Assembly (NCBI RefSeq): GCF_000711825.1
Contig: NZ_KL543982.1
Span: forward strand, 115,923-179,922
DNA from: [Clostridium] aminophilum DSM 10710
Lineage (GTDB): Bacteria > Bacillota > Clostridia > Lachnospirales > Lachnospiraceae
Reading direction: 5' to 3'
Length of the DNA: 64,000 bases
Numbering within the stretch: position 1 is the first letter of the stretch; each line of letters opens with the position of its first letter. The position numbers and the translations under genes were made by a program. This document shows, one piece after another, positions 19,316 through 27,305 of the stretch. A model generated the notes under the pieces. The model did not search any database and was not told the DNA's origin. It saw only the letters and a list, made by a program, of their open reading frames with translations.

Positions 19316-20422
19316 ATGAAAATGAATAAATTCAAGGCAACCGCACTTACCCTGATGACTGCCGGAACCCTTGCCGTATCCGCATTTCCGTCACTCGCCT
19401 CAACATCCGGCGAGAAGGTTTCCACCGTCAAAATCAACCTGAACCTCGAGAACATCCCTGCAATGGGCGATGAGGTCGATGACGATCTGGACGGCGAAGT
19501 TACCTCAGCCGAAGATGCCTACAGCATTACCGATGTCGAGTATTACAACAGTGATGATGAATGGGAATACGGCGATAACCCGGTCATCAAGGCAGTTGTC
19601 GAAATCAATGACGAGGATGACTACTATTTCCCGTCTGGCGTCAAAGTGAAAATCTCAAACAAGAACGTTTCCGTCAGCAGTGTTTCCATCAGCCGTTCCA
19701 GCTCCAGCAAGGCAAAGATCACCATCAAGCTGAAGCAGATTGACGGCGATCTGGATGCACCGGAAGAACCGGAATGGTCTAGTTCCGGCGTCGCGTCCTG
19801 GTCGGAGAGCGATTACGCATCCTCTTATTCCGTAAAACTCTACCGGGGAAGCAGCACTGTCACCACCATCTCCACCACATCGACCTACTATGATTTTTCC
19901 AGCTATATGACCACAGCCGGCTATTACACCTTCAAGGTCAAGGCCGTCGCCAGCGATACCAGCGACAACAGTAGCTGGAGTGACGAATCCGACGAGCTCT
20001 ATGTCAGCAGCGATACCGCGTCTTATAACAAAACGCACGCCTCAACGACCCTTTCCACCGCCAGTCCCGCATCCACCTCTTCCGGCTGGCAGTCCGACTC
20101 AAACGGCTGGTACTATGTCCAGAACGGAACGGCACTCCGCTCCACCTGGTTTCAGGATTCCGACGGAAGATGGTACTATCTGAACTCCAACGGCTATATG
20201 CACACCGGATGGTTCCAGGATTCTGACGGAAGATGGTACTACATGAACCCGAACGCAGGCGGCCCTCAGGGTTCCATGATGACCGGACTTGTGACCATCG
20301 GAAACTATACCTACTATCTCAATCCGAATTCCGGCGGACCGAAGGGTTCCATGGTGACCGGCTATGTCACCATCGACGGAACACAGTATTACTTTGATCC
20401 GGTCAGCGGTGCCGCGCGATAA
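19316..20422 (+). CDS. Secreted protein with cell-wall-binding repeats (copy 2)
   Basis: A 368-residue paralog of the preceding gene. It has a signal peptide ending FPSLAS, an acidic N-terminal domain beginning VSTVKINLNLEN, and an FN3-like part (SYSVKLYRGSSTVTTIST, then YTFKVKAVAS). A Ser/Thr linker leads into five cell-wall-binding repeats (SNGWYYVQNG, DSDGRWYYLNSNGYMHTGWF, NPNAGGPQGSM and others) that are better conserved than in copy 1. An AAGGAGG site precedes the ATG. The pair is a tandem duplication; each has its own terminator, so they can be expressed separately. Confidence 0.87.
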   Translation: MKMNKFKATALTLMTAGTLAVSAFPSLASTSGEKVSTVKINLNLENIPAMGDEVDDDLDGEVTSAEDAYSITDVEYYNSDDEWEYGDNPVIKAVVEINDEDDYYFPSGVKVKISNKNVSVSSVSISRSSSSKAKITIKLKQIDGDLDAPEEPEWSSSGVASWSESDYASSYSVKLYRGSSTVTTISTTSTYYDFSSYMTTAGYYTFKVKAVASDTSDNSSWSDESDELYVSSDTASYNKTHASTTLSTASPASTSSGWQSDSNGWYYVQNGTALRSTWFQDSDGRWYYLNSNGYMHTGWFQDSDGRWYYMNPNAGGPQGSMMTGLVTIGNYTYYLNPNSGGPKGSMVTGYVTIDGTQYYFDPVSGAAR

Positions 20423-20435
20423 TACATACTCTCAT

Positions 20436-20470
20436 AAAAGCCCCCTGTCCTCTGCGGCGGGGGGCTTTCG
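20436..20470 (+). terminator. Rho-independent terminator
   Basis: AAAGCCCCC (20437-20445) pairs with GGGGGCTTT (20460-20468). The trailing T-run is short, but the stem is strong and follows the second cell-wall-binding gene. Confidence 0.75.
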
Positions 20471-20541
20471 GCATTGTCCAAACAGCGGAAAACGTAGTAA
20501 AATATCCTCATACTACTGAAATGACAAAAGAGGAAGATTCC

Positions 20542-21723
20542 ATGAACCCGATTTCATCATTTTTCCGCATTTTCTCTGTCTGTATTTCCGGCACATGCCT
20601 GATTATTCTCTGTGTTCTGACTTCCTGCGCTTCTCCGGCAGATTCATCCTCGATGGCTGCCGGAAAGGATCATCTTCTCGTTGTGCATATGCCATTTCCG
20701 GACCGGACCTACACGCCGATCATCCGCGAATTTGAACGTCGAACCGGCATCTGGGTCGAGACGGATACAGCGGAGCATGCCGATCTGATCCTCGGAGGTG
20801 ACAGTTTTCTTCTTCGCTCCGAGCCGGGCCGCTATGAACGCATCATTCCATTTTCCGCATCTCCGATCGTCATCGTCTATAATCCCCGCCTGATCCGGAT
20901 GGCACCGCCCAACGGCTGGCTGAGCCTTTTTGACGCTATGTGGACAGGCCGGATCGCATACGAGGATCCTTCCGTCTCTGCGGTATCCATGGCTGCTCTG
21001 TGCGCCATGGCGCAGTCACTCTCCGCCGAGTCCGTCGAAGATCCGGATGCTTTGGCAGCCTACGGCATCGGTGCAAATCCGGCCGGAATCGCCTCGTCCT
21101 GGTTTCACCAGTTAGACCGGAAAACCGTTCCGGACGCGGATTCCGTCATCACCTCCGTCACAGACGGATCCTGCTATGCGGGGATCACCTCCGAAGCCCG
21201 AGCCCTGAACGCAAAATGGGCCGGTCTTGACATCACCATTGTCTATCCGGCCGAGGGCACGTCCGTCCACACCTCCTGCACGGCGATCGTCAAGGGATGT
21301 TCACATCCGGAAAATGCTCGAAAATTCGAAGAATTTCTGCAGACCGACGATGTACAGCGCTATCTTCCGGACCGTATCGGAAGCCGGAGTCCGTACTCGG
21401 CGGCGGAATATCTTACTTCCGCCTATGATCAGTCCGACAATTCCATGCTTCTTCACCGAGAGACAGACGACACCTCTTCCCTCCGGATAGAACCGAAGCT
21501 CAGGCCTCTCTCCAAAATCCCGCTTCTCCGCGACCACGAAGAATGGTCGTCGGGACAATGGAAAACACTTCTAAGTGCCTGGCTTTCCGCCTCCGGCGAT
21601 GAAAACATGAAACGGACCGGCCGCCCGGCCGTTCTTTCCGACCACCCGGGCGATTACGAAGGCGCAGCGGATCCGGCGTACATTTCGTCCGGACTTCTCT
21701 CCTCAAAAGGAGGTGTGCGATGA
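20542..21723 (+). CDS. HptA-like sensor solute-binding lipoprotein
   Basis: A 393-residue extracellular solute-binding protein of the Fbp/Afu family. A hydrophobic N-terminus ends in the lipobox VLTSC (Cys29). The mature part opens LLVVHMPFPDRTYTPIIREFERRTG, like iron/organophosphate-type binding proteins. The ATG at 20542 is preferred over one seven codons upstream because GAGGAAG precedes it. Its stop overlaps the kinase start (ATGA), so it is translated with the kinase and not with a permease. In Staphylococcus aureus the same trio HptA-HptS-HptR senses glucose 6-phosphate; by analogy this is the ligand sensor rather than the transport component. The ligand is inferred, not shown. Confidence 0.78.
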   Translation: MNPISSFFRIFSVCISGTCLIILCVLTSCASPADSSSMAAGKDHLLVVHMPFPDRTYTPIIREFERRTGIWVETDTAEHADLILGGDSFLLRSEPGRYERIIPFSASPIVIVYNPRLIRMAPPNGWLSLFDAMWTGRIAYEDPSVSAVSMAALCAMAQSLSAESVEDPDALAAYGIGANPAGIASSWFHQLDRKTVPDADSVITSVTDGSCYAGITSEARALNAKWAGLDITIVYPAEGTSVHTSCTAIVKGCSHPENARKFEEFLQTDDVQRYLPDRIGSRSPYSAAEYLTSAYDQSDNSMLLHRETDDTSSLRIEPKLRPLSKIPLLRDHEEWSSGQWKTLLSAWLSASGDENMKRTGRPAVLSDHPGDYEGAADPAYISSGLLSSKGGVR

Positions 21724-23510
21724 ACCTGAACAACTGGATCCGAAGTTCCTTCCGCCACCGGCTTTTCGCCGCAACGATGCTCTCCGTCCTCCTTCCGGTC
21801 CTTCTCTGCAGTATCCTGGTATTCACCGTTTCGCTCCGTCAGAGCCGTCTTTTCCTTCGGGGACACGCGGAATCCGACCTTTCCGATGTATCCGCCGCGG
21901 TAACCGGATTTTCCCGCGATCTTTCCGAAGCCGAGGACTTTCTGCAGAAAAGCACGCTCGTCCGGAGCACACTCCGATGCGAAACCTGGAATTCCGGCGC
22001 GCTCTACTCCGTGCTTCTGAAAAAGACACATTCCATCCGCAGGTATGCCGATTTTTCGATTCTTGACCGGAGCGGAACCGTGCGCTTTACGACCGCCTCC
22101 GCCTCGCCTGCCGTCTCGGAGTCTCTCCCTCTCGACTGGGGCATTCTCCGGCTCGCCCGGGAATACCATCGCAAAACAGGAGCAGAAACCATCGTCACCG
22201 GAGCCGGCGAAGACGGCGGTCTGGATCAGGCGGTTCTCCTGACCTCCTATGACGGTGAGGAACTCGGCTACATTTTGATCCACAGTTCGATCGATCAGAT
22301 GGCATCCCTTTTGACCGGCACCTACTCGGACGGCAATGATGTCTTTCTTCTGGATTCCTCCTGGCGGCTGATCTACAGTTCCCGTCGGCCGGCGGACGAT
22401 AATCTGATCAACCGGCTCCGGTCCGCATATCTCCGGAGCGGGGCAGACGGGAACCGCCCGTATGAGCTGGACCCGGCCGAGAGTTACAGTGGCTCCTATA
22501 ATTACACGTTCACGAACATTGACCCGACCGGAATCACGGCAGTCCTTCAGCAGCCGAAACTCTTCACCACCGCAGTCACACAGACGTTCATCTTTATCAG
22601 TGTTTCGATTGCACTCACCGGGCTTCTTCTCGGTCTGTTCACGACCTGGAAGCTCAGCCGGCTTATCTCGGAGCCGGTCCTCGATCTGGACCGTGCCATG
22701 AAACAGGCGATGAACGGGGATTATTCGGTCCGGATCGACAGCAGCCGCACCGATGAGATGGGGCATCTTGCCCGCTCCTTCAACCATATGCTAAAGGAAC
22801 ACGCGCTCAACCTTGAGCGCTCCGTTCAGCGCCAGAAAGAGCTGAATGAGACACAGATCCGCATGCTTCAGGCACAGCTGAATCCGCATTTTCTGTACAA
22901 CACGCTGGATACGTTAAAATGGCTCGGCGTTTCTCACGGTGTTCCGGATATCGCGGCGTTGTCCACGTCCCTCGCGACTCTGCTCCGCGCCAGCATCTCG
23001 GACTCGCGGCTGATCACCCTCGATGAAGAACTCGATCTCGTGGAACGCTATCTCGCCATCCAGTCCATCCGGTTCGAGGACCGTTTCACCTGTGAGATTG
23101 ACGTGGACGAGCGGTTCCGCAGCTGTCTGATTCCCAAGCTCGTCCTTCAGCCCGTTGTGGAAAATGCGGTCGTTCACGGTGTCGCCGACATGGACGAAGG
23201 TTACATCAAGATCACAGCGGAAGAGAAATTCGAGGACGCCAGCCGCCATGTACTCGTCCTCACGGTATCCGACAACGGAACCGGCATGCCGCCGGAAACC
23301 CTGAACATCATCAACAGCGGCGGTTCCCTGAAGCCGCGGGGACATCTCGGATGCTACAATGTCGGAAAAATCATCCGGCTCTACTACGGAGAAGCCTACG
23401 GGCTCTATGCCGCTTCGTCTTCCGGGCGCGGAACCGTGATCACCCTGCGGCTTCCGCTGGAGACACCAGATCCTGCGGGAGATCCTGCCGCTCATATCTA
23501 TCCGCAATAA
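21720..23510 (+). CDS. Sensor histidine kinase, YesM/HptS type
   Basis: A 596-residue membrane kinase. Residues about 15-38 and 285-310 are membrane helices flanking a 245-residue extracellular sensor region. A HAMP linker (LSRLISEPVLDLDRAMKQAMNG) follows, then the His_kinase domain with LNPHFLYNTLDTLKW (phosphoacceptor His near residue 390) and a C-terminal HATPase with DNGTGMP and a GRGT loop. A strong AAGGAGG site precedes the ATG inside the sensor lipoprotein gene. Coupling to that lipoprotein suggests that ligand-bound lipoprotein is read by the sensor domain. Its partner is the response regulator 64 bases downstream. Confidence 0.93.
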   Translation: MNLNNWIRSSFRHRLFAATMLSVLLPVLLCSILVFTVSLRQSRLFLRGHAESDLSDVSAAVTGFSRDLSEAEDFLQKSTLVRSTLRCETWNSGALYSVLLKKTHSIRRYADFSILDRSGTVRFTTASASPAVSESLPLDWGILRLAREYHRKTGAETIVTGAGEDGGLDQAVLLTSYDGEELGYILIHSSIDQMASLLTGTYSDGNDVFLLDSSWRLIYSSRRPADDNLINRLRSAYLRSGADGNRPYELDPAESYSGSYNYTFTNIDPTGITAVLQQPKLFTTAVTQTFIFISVSIALTGLLLGLFTTWKLSRLISEPVLDLDRAMKQAMNGDYSVRIDSSRTDEMGHLARSFNHMLKEHALNLERSVQRQKELNETQIRMLQAQLNPHFLYNTLDTLKWLGVSHGVPDIAALSTSLATLLRASISDSRLITLDEELDLVERYLAIQSIRFEDRFTCEIDVDERFRSCLIPKLVLQPVVENAVVHGVADMDEGYIKITAEEKFEDASRHVLVLTVSDNGTGMPPETLNIINSGGSLKPRGHLGCYNVGKIIRLYYGEAYGLYAASSSGRGTVITLRLPLETPDPAGDPAAHIYPQ

Positions 23511-23574
23511 TCTTCTGTAAGAAACGCAGCCAAACCCTGCGTCTGCAATCTGAATCGGAAACGGAGAAATCATC

Positions 23575-24339
23575 ATGCTGAAAATACTGATTGTGGACGA
23601 CGAAGCCGTCGTCCGTCACGGAATCGCGCTCGGCATTGACTGGGCGCAGGAAGGCTGTGCCGTCGTAGCGGAAGCAGCCAACGGTACCGACGGAATTGAA
23701 GCCGTGCACCGGTATCATCCGAATCTCATCATCACGGACGTCCGTATGCCCCATATGGACGGGCTGGAGATGATGAAGCAGCTCCGGGCTGAGGGATGTG
23801 AGGCCCACGCCATCATCCTGACCGCCTACAGCGACTTCGAATACGCCCGCAGCGCCATCCAGTTCGGTGCGGTGGACTATCTTCTGAAGCCCTTCGAAAA
23901 TGAAGACCTGATCGCTTCCGTCCGAAAAGTTCTCGAACTCGACCGGCGGCAGGCTTCCGTCGGCACCGATCCGCTGAAAGCTCTGCCGAAAGGCGACAAG
24001 AGCCGCATCGTCATGCAGGCCATGAGCTACATCGCGGAACATTATGCCGATCAGGGCATCAACATCAGCACCATCGCCGAGGCAGTCAGCGTCAGCGAAG
24101 GTCATCTCAGCCACGCCTTCAAAAAGGAGACCAGCTACACCGTCAACAATTATCTGACCGGTTACCGCGTACATCAGGCCATCCGGCTTCTGAAAGATCC
24201 GACCATCCGCGTCTACGAGGTGGCAGAACAGGTCGGTTACCGGGACGTTGCCTATTTCTGCAGTATTTTCAAGAAAAACACCGGTGTCTCTCCGTCGGAA
24301 TATCAGGATCACTGGCACGCACCGGTGGACGGATTCTGA
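23575..24339 (+). CDS. AraC-type response regulator, YesN/HptR type
   Basis: A 254-residue DNA-binding response regulator. The receiver domain occupies residues 1-120, with acidic DDE near residue 9, phosphoacceptor Asp in IITDVRMPHMDG near residue 55, and the conserved Lys in DYLLKPF near 104. The C-terminal about 100 residues are an AraC-type double helix-turn-helix (ISTIAEAVSVSEGHLSHAFKK, VAEQVGYRDVAYFCSIFKK). A GGAGAA site precedes the ATG. It should control the ABC transporter that begins 215 bases downstream, where a 20-bp-spaced direct repeat typical of AraC sites is present. Confidence 0.93.
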   Translation: MLKILIVDDEAVVRHGIALGIDWAQEGCAVVAEAANGTDGIEAVHRYHPNLIITDVRMPHMDGLEMMKQLRAEGCEAHAIILTAYSDFEYARSAIQFGAVDYLLKPFENEDLIASVRKVLELDRRQASVGTDPLKALPKGDKSRIVMQAMSYIAEHYADQGINISTIAEAVSVSEGHLSHAFKKETSYTVNNYLTGYRVHQAIRLLKDPTIRVYEVAEQVGYRDVAYFCSIFKKNTGVSPSEYQDHWHAPVDGF

Positions 24340-24347
24340 TGGATCCT

Positions 24348-24373
24348 ACGGGGCCGTTTGGCTCCGTTTTTTT
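24348..24373 (+). terminator. Rho-independent terminator after the response regulator
   Basis: ACGGGGCC (24348-24355) pairs with GGCTCCGT (24360-24367), one G-T wobble, followed by seven T. It separates the signalling operon from the transporter operon, so the transporter needs its own promoter. Confidence 0.88.
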
Positions 24374-24424
24374 ATCTATTATTTCTATATTTTCTTTGTT
24401 ATATTTTTGCCCGTTGTGCATTTT

Positions 24425-24498
24425 GATGGCAAAATCGCAGAATCCTTCTATAAATCGCAGTTTTCTCCCATTCAATTTTGCCATCCGTTTGGATAAAA
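24425..24498 (+). promoter_or_regulatory. Transporter promoter with AraC-type direct-repeat operator
   Basis: Two identical copies of AAATCGCAG at 24432-24440 and 24452-24460 are spaced exactly 20 bp, two helical turns, so both face one side of the DNA. They end 10 bp before a weak -35 (TTCAAT 24471-24476), which is 16 bp from TAAAAT (24493-24498). This is the classic layout for activation by an AraC-type regulator on a weak promoter. The region is also framed by an 11-bp inverted repeat GATGGCAAAAT/ATTTTGCCATC (24425-24435 and 24475-24485). Confidence 0.75.
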
Positions 24499-24553
24499 TG
24501 TGATTATACGCGGGATCAATGGTGGTCCCCGAAAACAAAGGGAGGAAATGTAT

Positions 24554-25852
24554 ATGAATTTCAAGAAATTTACAGCATTATCACTCACCGCCGCCATGGC
24601 AGCATCCATGGCCGCATGCGGAGGATCTTCTTCCACCGCCACCACAACGGCAGCTGCACAGCAGCCGTCCGAGTCTGCAGCAGAGACAACGGCGGCCGCT
24701 TCCGCAGAGAAGAAGGATTATTCCGACTACACCATCCGCATCTATTCCAACTCCAACTCCACCGAGCGCACCACATGGCTCATCAAGGAAGCGGAAGACG
24801 CGGGATTCAAGATCAGCATCGACGATAACTCTGTTATCTCCGGCGATACCGCAGCCGTTCAGGCAGCCAACGAGAAGAAGGACGGCGACATCGTCTTCGG
24901 TCTGAACGAGACCAGATGGTCCCAGATCATCGGCGGCGAATACGAGAACTTAAAGCTCGTGGACTGGGCTCCGTCCTGGAAAGACAAAGTCGGCTCCTAC
25001 AAATTTGACAACGCGGCATACGGCCTGGTTGTTCAGGGTTCTCTCCTTCTGTACCGAACCGATGACCTCGGAACCAACGGCAAAGAGCTCAAGTTCGACC
25101 ACTGGGCGGACATGATGGATGCCGGCTACAGCTGGTACCGTCAGAACAAGGTCGGCGGAACCACCAACACCAACATCAACAACTCTCTTCTCTACGCATA
25201 CGTTGATCCGAGTTCCCCGGCCGGCGGCATTTCCGTTGACGGATGGAAGATGCTGTGGAAATACTGCGCAGACGGAAAGTTCTCCTCTGACGACACCTAC
25301 AAATACGGCTTTGACCCGCTGAACAAGGGCGATGTGGCAGTATCTTCCTTCTACACCTCTTCCCTCTACGGAAAGATCGATGCGGCGGCAGAAAACTCCG
25401 ACAAGCCGTTAAAGGGCACCACAAAACCGGAGAACTGGGCACTGGCAGATGTCAAGGACGGCGTATTCTACATCGCAGAGTACATCGGCGTTCTGGACAA
25501 AAAGGATCGTACCCCGGAGCAGACCGAGGCAGTCAAGGCATTTGCTGACTGGTTCGGAAGCGCTGATGTTCAGGCTGCATGGGGCGAAGAATTCGACTCC
25601 TTCCCGTGCAACGAGGACGCAGCGAACACCCTGTATCCGGACGGCATTCCGGCGCTCTACACACAGCCGAACATGGCCCAGCAGACGGTTGACGGCATGA
25701 CCTACGCCGAGTATGCTTCCAAGCACAACGCAGAGTGGACCAACATCGAGACCAACCTCGGCTACTTCTGGGCAGATGCAGCCGGCGCAGCAAAAGAGCC
25801 GGATTGGGACAAGCTTGACTGGGCTACCCTGACACAGAAGAAGGGCAACTGA
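24554..25852 (+). CDS. ABC transporter solute-binding lipoprotein
   Basis: A 432-residue lipoprotein (lipobox MAAC, Cys22) with an A/T/S/E-rich linker to about residue 55 and then an extracellular binding domain starting YTIRIYSNSNSTERTTWLIKEA. It belongs to the iron/putrescine/organophosphate-type cluster of binding proteins, but its substrate cannot be read from sequence. The ATG at 24554 is chosen because GGAGG is 8 bases away; a closer in-frame ATG at 24548 is too near. It is the transport partner of the ATPase and permease that follow, and is followed by a hairpin terminator that probably gives it higher expression than the membrane components. Confidence 0.88.
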   Translation: MNFKKFTALSLTAAMAASMAACGGSSSTATTTAAAQQPSESAAETTAAASAEKKDYSDYTIRIYSNSNSTERTTWLIKEAEDAGFKISIDDNSVISGDTAAVQAANEKKDGDIVFGLNETRWSQIIGGEYENLKLVDWAPSWKDKVGSYKFDNAAYGLVVQGSLLLYRTDDLGTNGKELKFDHWADMMDAGYSWYRQNKVGGTTNTNINNSLLYAYVDPSSPAGGISVDGWKMLWKYCADGKFSSDDTYKYGFDPLNKGDVAVSSFYTSSLYGKIDAAAENSDKPLKGTTKPENWALADVKDGVFYIAEYIGVLDKKDRTPEQTEAVKAFADWFGSADVQAAWGEEFDSFPCNEDAANTLYPDGIPALYTQPNMAQQTVDGMTYAEYASKHNAEWTNIETNLGYFWADAAGAAKEPDWDKLDWATLTQKKGN

Positions 25853-25940
25853 TCCCTCGAATGAAAGAACAAAGTCCGCATGAGGACTTCGGCTCCTCGT
25901 CCCCTCTTTCCGGAGGGGATCCTGACGGACCGTGTGAGAC

Positions 25941-25972
25941 GGCGGGCGCAGATGCCCGCCGTTTTGTGTTTC
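25941..25972 (+). terminator. Intercistronic terminator after the binding-protein gene
   Basis: GGCGGGC (25941-25947) pairs with GCCCGCC (25954-25960) and is followed by GTTTTGTGTTT. It lies inside the transporter operon and probably acts as a partial terminator. The T-rich tail doubles as one arm of the palindromic repeat at 25961-26011. Confidence 0.7.
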
Positions 25973-26011
25973 ATAGGAAATTTCTCCGAAATTCCCTATG
26001 AAACACAAAAC
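25961..26011 (-). repeat. Palindromic repeat element, copy A
   Basis: A 51-base near-perfect palindrome with outer arms GTTTTGTGTTTCATAGG and CCTATGAAACACAAAAC around an AATTTC/GAAATT core. Read leftward it aligns with copy B at 29314-29367: both have GTTTTGTG, then a variable stem part, then ATAGGGAA, TTTCGGAGA and ATTTCCTAT. The two copies are in opposite orientation at the two ends of the same transporter gene pair. Confidence 0.8.
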
Positions 26012-26193
26012 GCCCCGCGGACTTTGTTCTCTGAAAAGCCTCCATGGAAGGCATTTTGCCGCATCCCGAAAGAGCCTTTTGAGAATGTTTTCGGTCCGGA
26101 ACCATCCGGAGCCATCCGCAAACTTCCTTCCATGGAAGCTTTTCCCGAACCAGCAAACGGATATGACTAATACCAATAGTAGGAGAACCATCT

Positions 26194-27267
26194 ATGTCAA
26201 TGATCGAATTAAAGAATATCGTCGTAAAATTCGGCGATTTCACGGCACTCCGTGACATCAACATTCAGGTTCAGGAAGGAGAATTCTTTACCTTCCTCGG
26301 GCCGTCCGGCTGCGGAAAAACCACCACGCTCCGGACCATCACCGGTTTTATCGAACCGGCAGAGGGCCGGGTCTTTGTCAATGACCGCGACATCACGAAT
26401 GTCCCCATCGAACAGCGCAACGTCGGCATTGTCTTCCAGAGCTATGCGCTCTTCCCGACGATGACCGTATATGATAACATCGCCTTCGGTTTAAAGCTCA
26501 AGAAACTCTCCAAAACCGAGATCGCCGAAAAGGTGCGCACCATCGCGAAAAAAGTCGATCTCACCGAAGAACAGCTCGGCAAGGCGGTTTCCCAGCTTTC
26601 CGGCGGACAGCAGCAGCGTGTCGCCATCGCGAGAGCTCTGGTCACCAATCCGGCCATCATCTGCATGGACGAGCCCCTGAGCAATCTGGACGCCAAACTC
26701 CGCGTCCAGCTCCGGAATGAGCTAAAGAAAATGCAGAAGGAATTCGGCATCACGACCATCTACGTCACCCATGATCAGGAGGAGGCCCTGACGCTCTCCG
26801 ACCGCATCGCCGTCTTCAACAAGGGCGTGGTGGAGCAGATCGGAACTCCGAATGAGATCTACAATCACTCCAAAAGTGAGTTCGTCTGCAACTTCATCGG
26901 CGACATCGATCCGATCGAGCCGCAGCTCGGCAGGCGAATCGCGGAAACGATGCAGGCGAATCCGACCGCTTATCCGCCGGAGCTTCCGATCCTCAGCACC
27001 TCAGACCGCAACTACATCCGCCTCGAGCGTCTTCACGTCAATGTGCCCGCAAAACCGGGCCAGCTGGAGATCCCGGGCGTCGTGGAAAGCATGGAATACT
27101 ATGGTCTCTACATAAAGTATTATATTCATGCCGAGGGTCAGACTGTCAAAGTAATCGAGAAAAATGACGGAATCAATATCTATGGAGCCGGAGAACATGT
27201 CCATATTGTTCTCGATCCGAAGGATATCATGTTCTATAAGCCGACTGATTATTCCGAAAATATGTAG
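26194..27267 (+). CDS. ABC transporter ATP-binding protein (Afu/Fbp/Pot type)
   Basis: A 357-residue ATPase that powers the importer at the cytoplasmic face. It shows Walker A GPSGCGKTT near residue 37, Q-loop text VFQSYALFP, signature LSGGQQQR near 133, Walker B IICMDEPLSNLD and switch VTHDQEEA. The C-terminal about 115 residues form the TOBE-type regulatory extension seen in this group. AGGAGAACC precedes the ATG. It lies between the binding protein and the fused permease, 340 bases after the former because of the terminator and palindromic repeat. Confidence 0.95.
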   Translation: MSMIELKNIVVKFGDFTALRDINIQVQEGEFFTFLGPSGCGKTTTLRTITGFIEPAEGRVFVNDRDITNVPIEQRNVGIVFQSYALFPTMTVYDNIAFGLKLKKLSKTEIAEKVRTIAKKVDLTEEQLGKAVSQLSGGQQQRVAIARALVTNPAIICMDEPLSNLDAKLRVQLRNELKKMQKEFGITTIYVTHDQEEALTLSDRIAVFNKGVVEQIGTPNEIYNHSKSEFVCNFIGDIDPIEPQLGRRIAETMQANPTAYPPELPILSTSDRNYIRLERLHVNVPAKPGQLEIPGVVESMEYYGLYIKYYIHAEGQTVKVIEKNDGINIYGAGEHVHIVLDPKDIMFYKPTDYSENM

Positions 27268-27305
27268 ACAGTCCGGTTTATTCCGAACAGACTGGAGGAA
27301 ATGAT

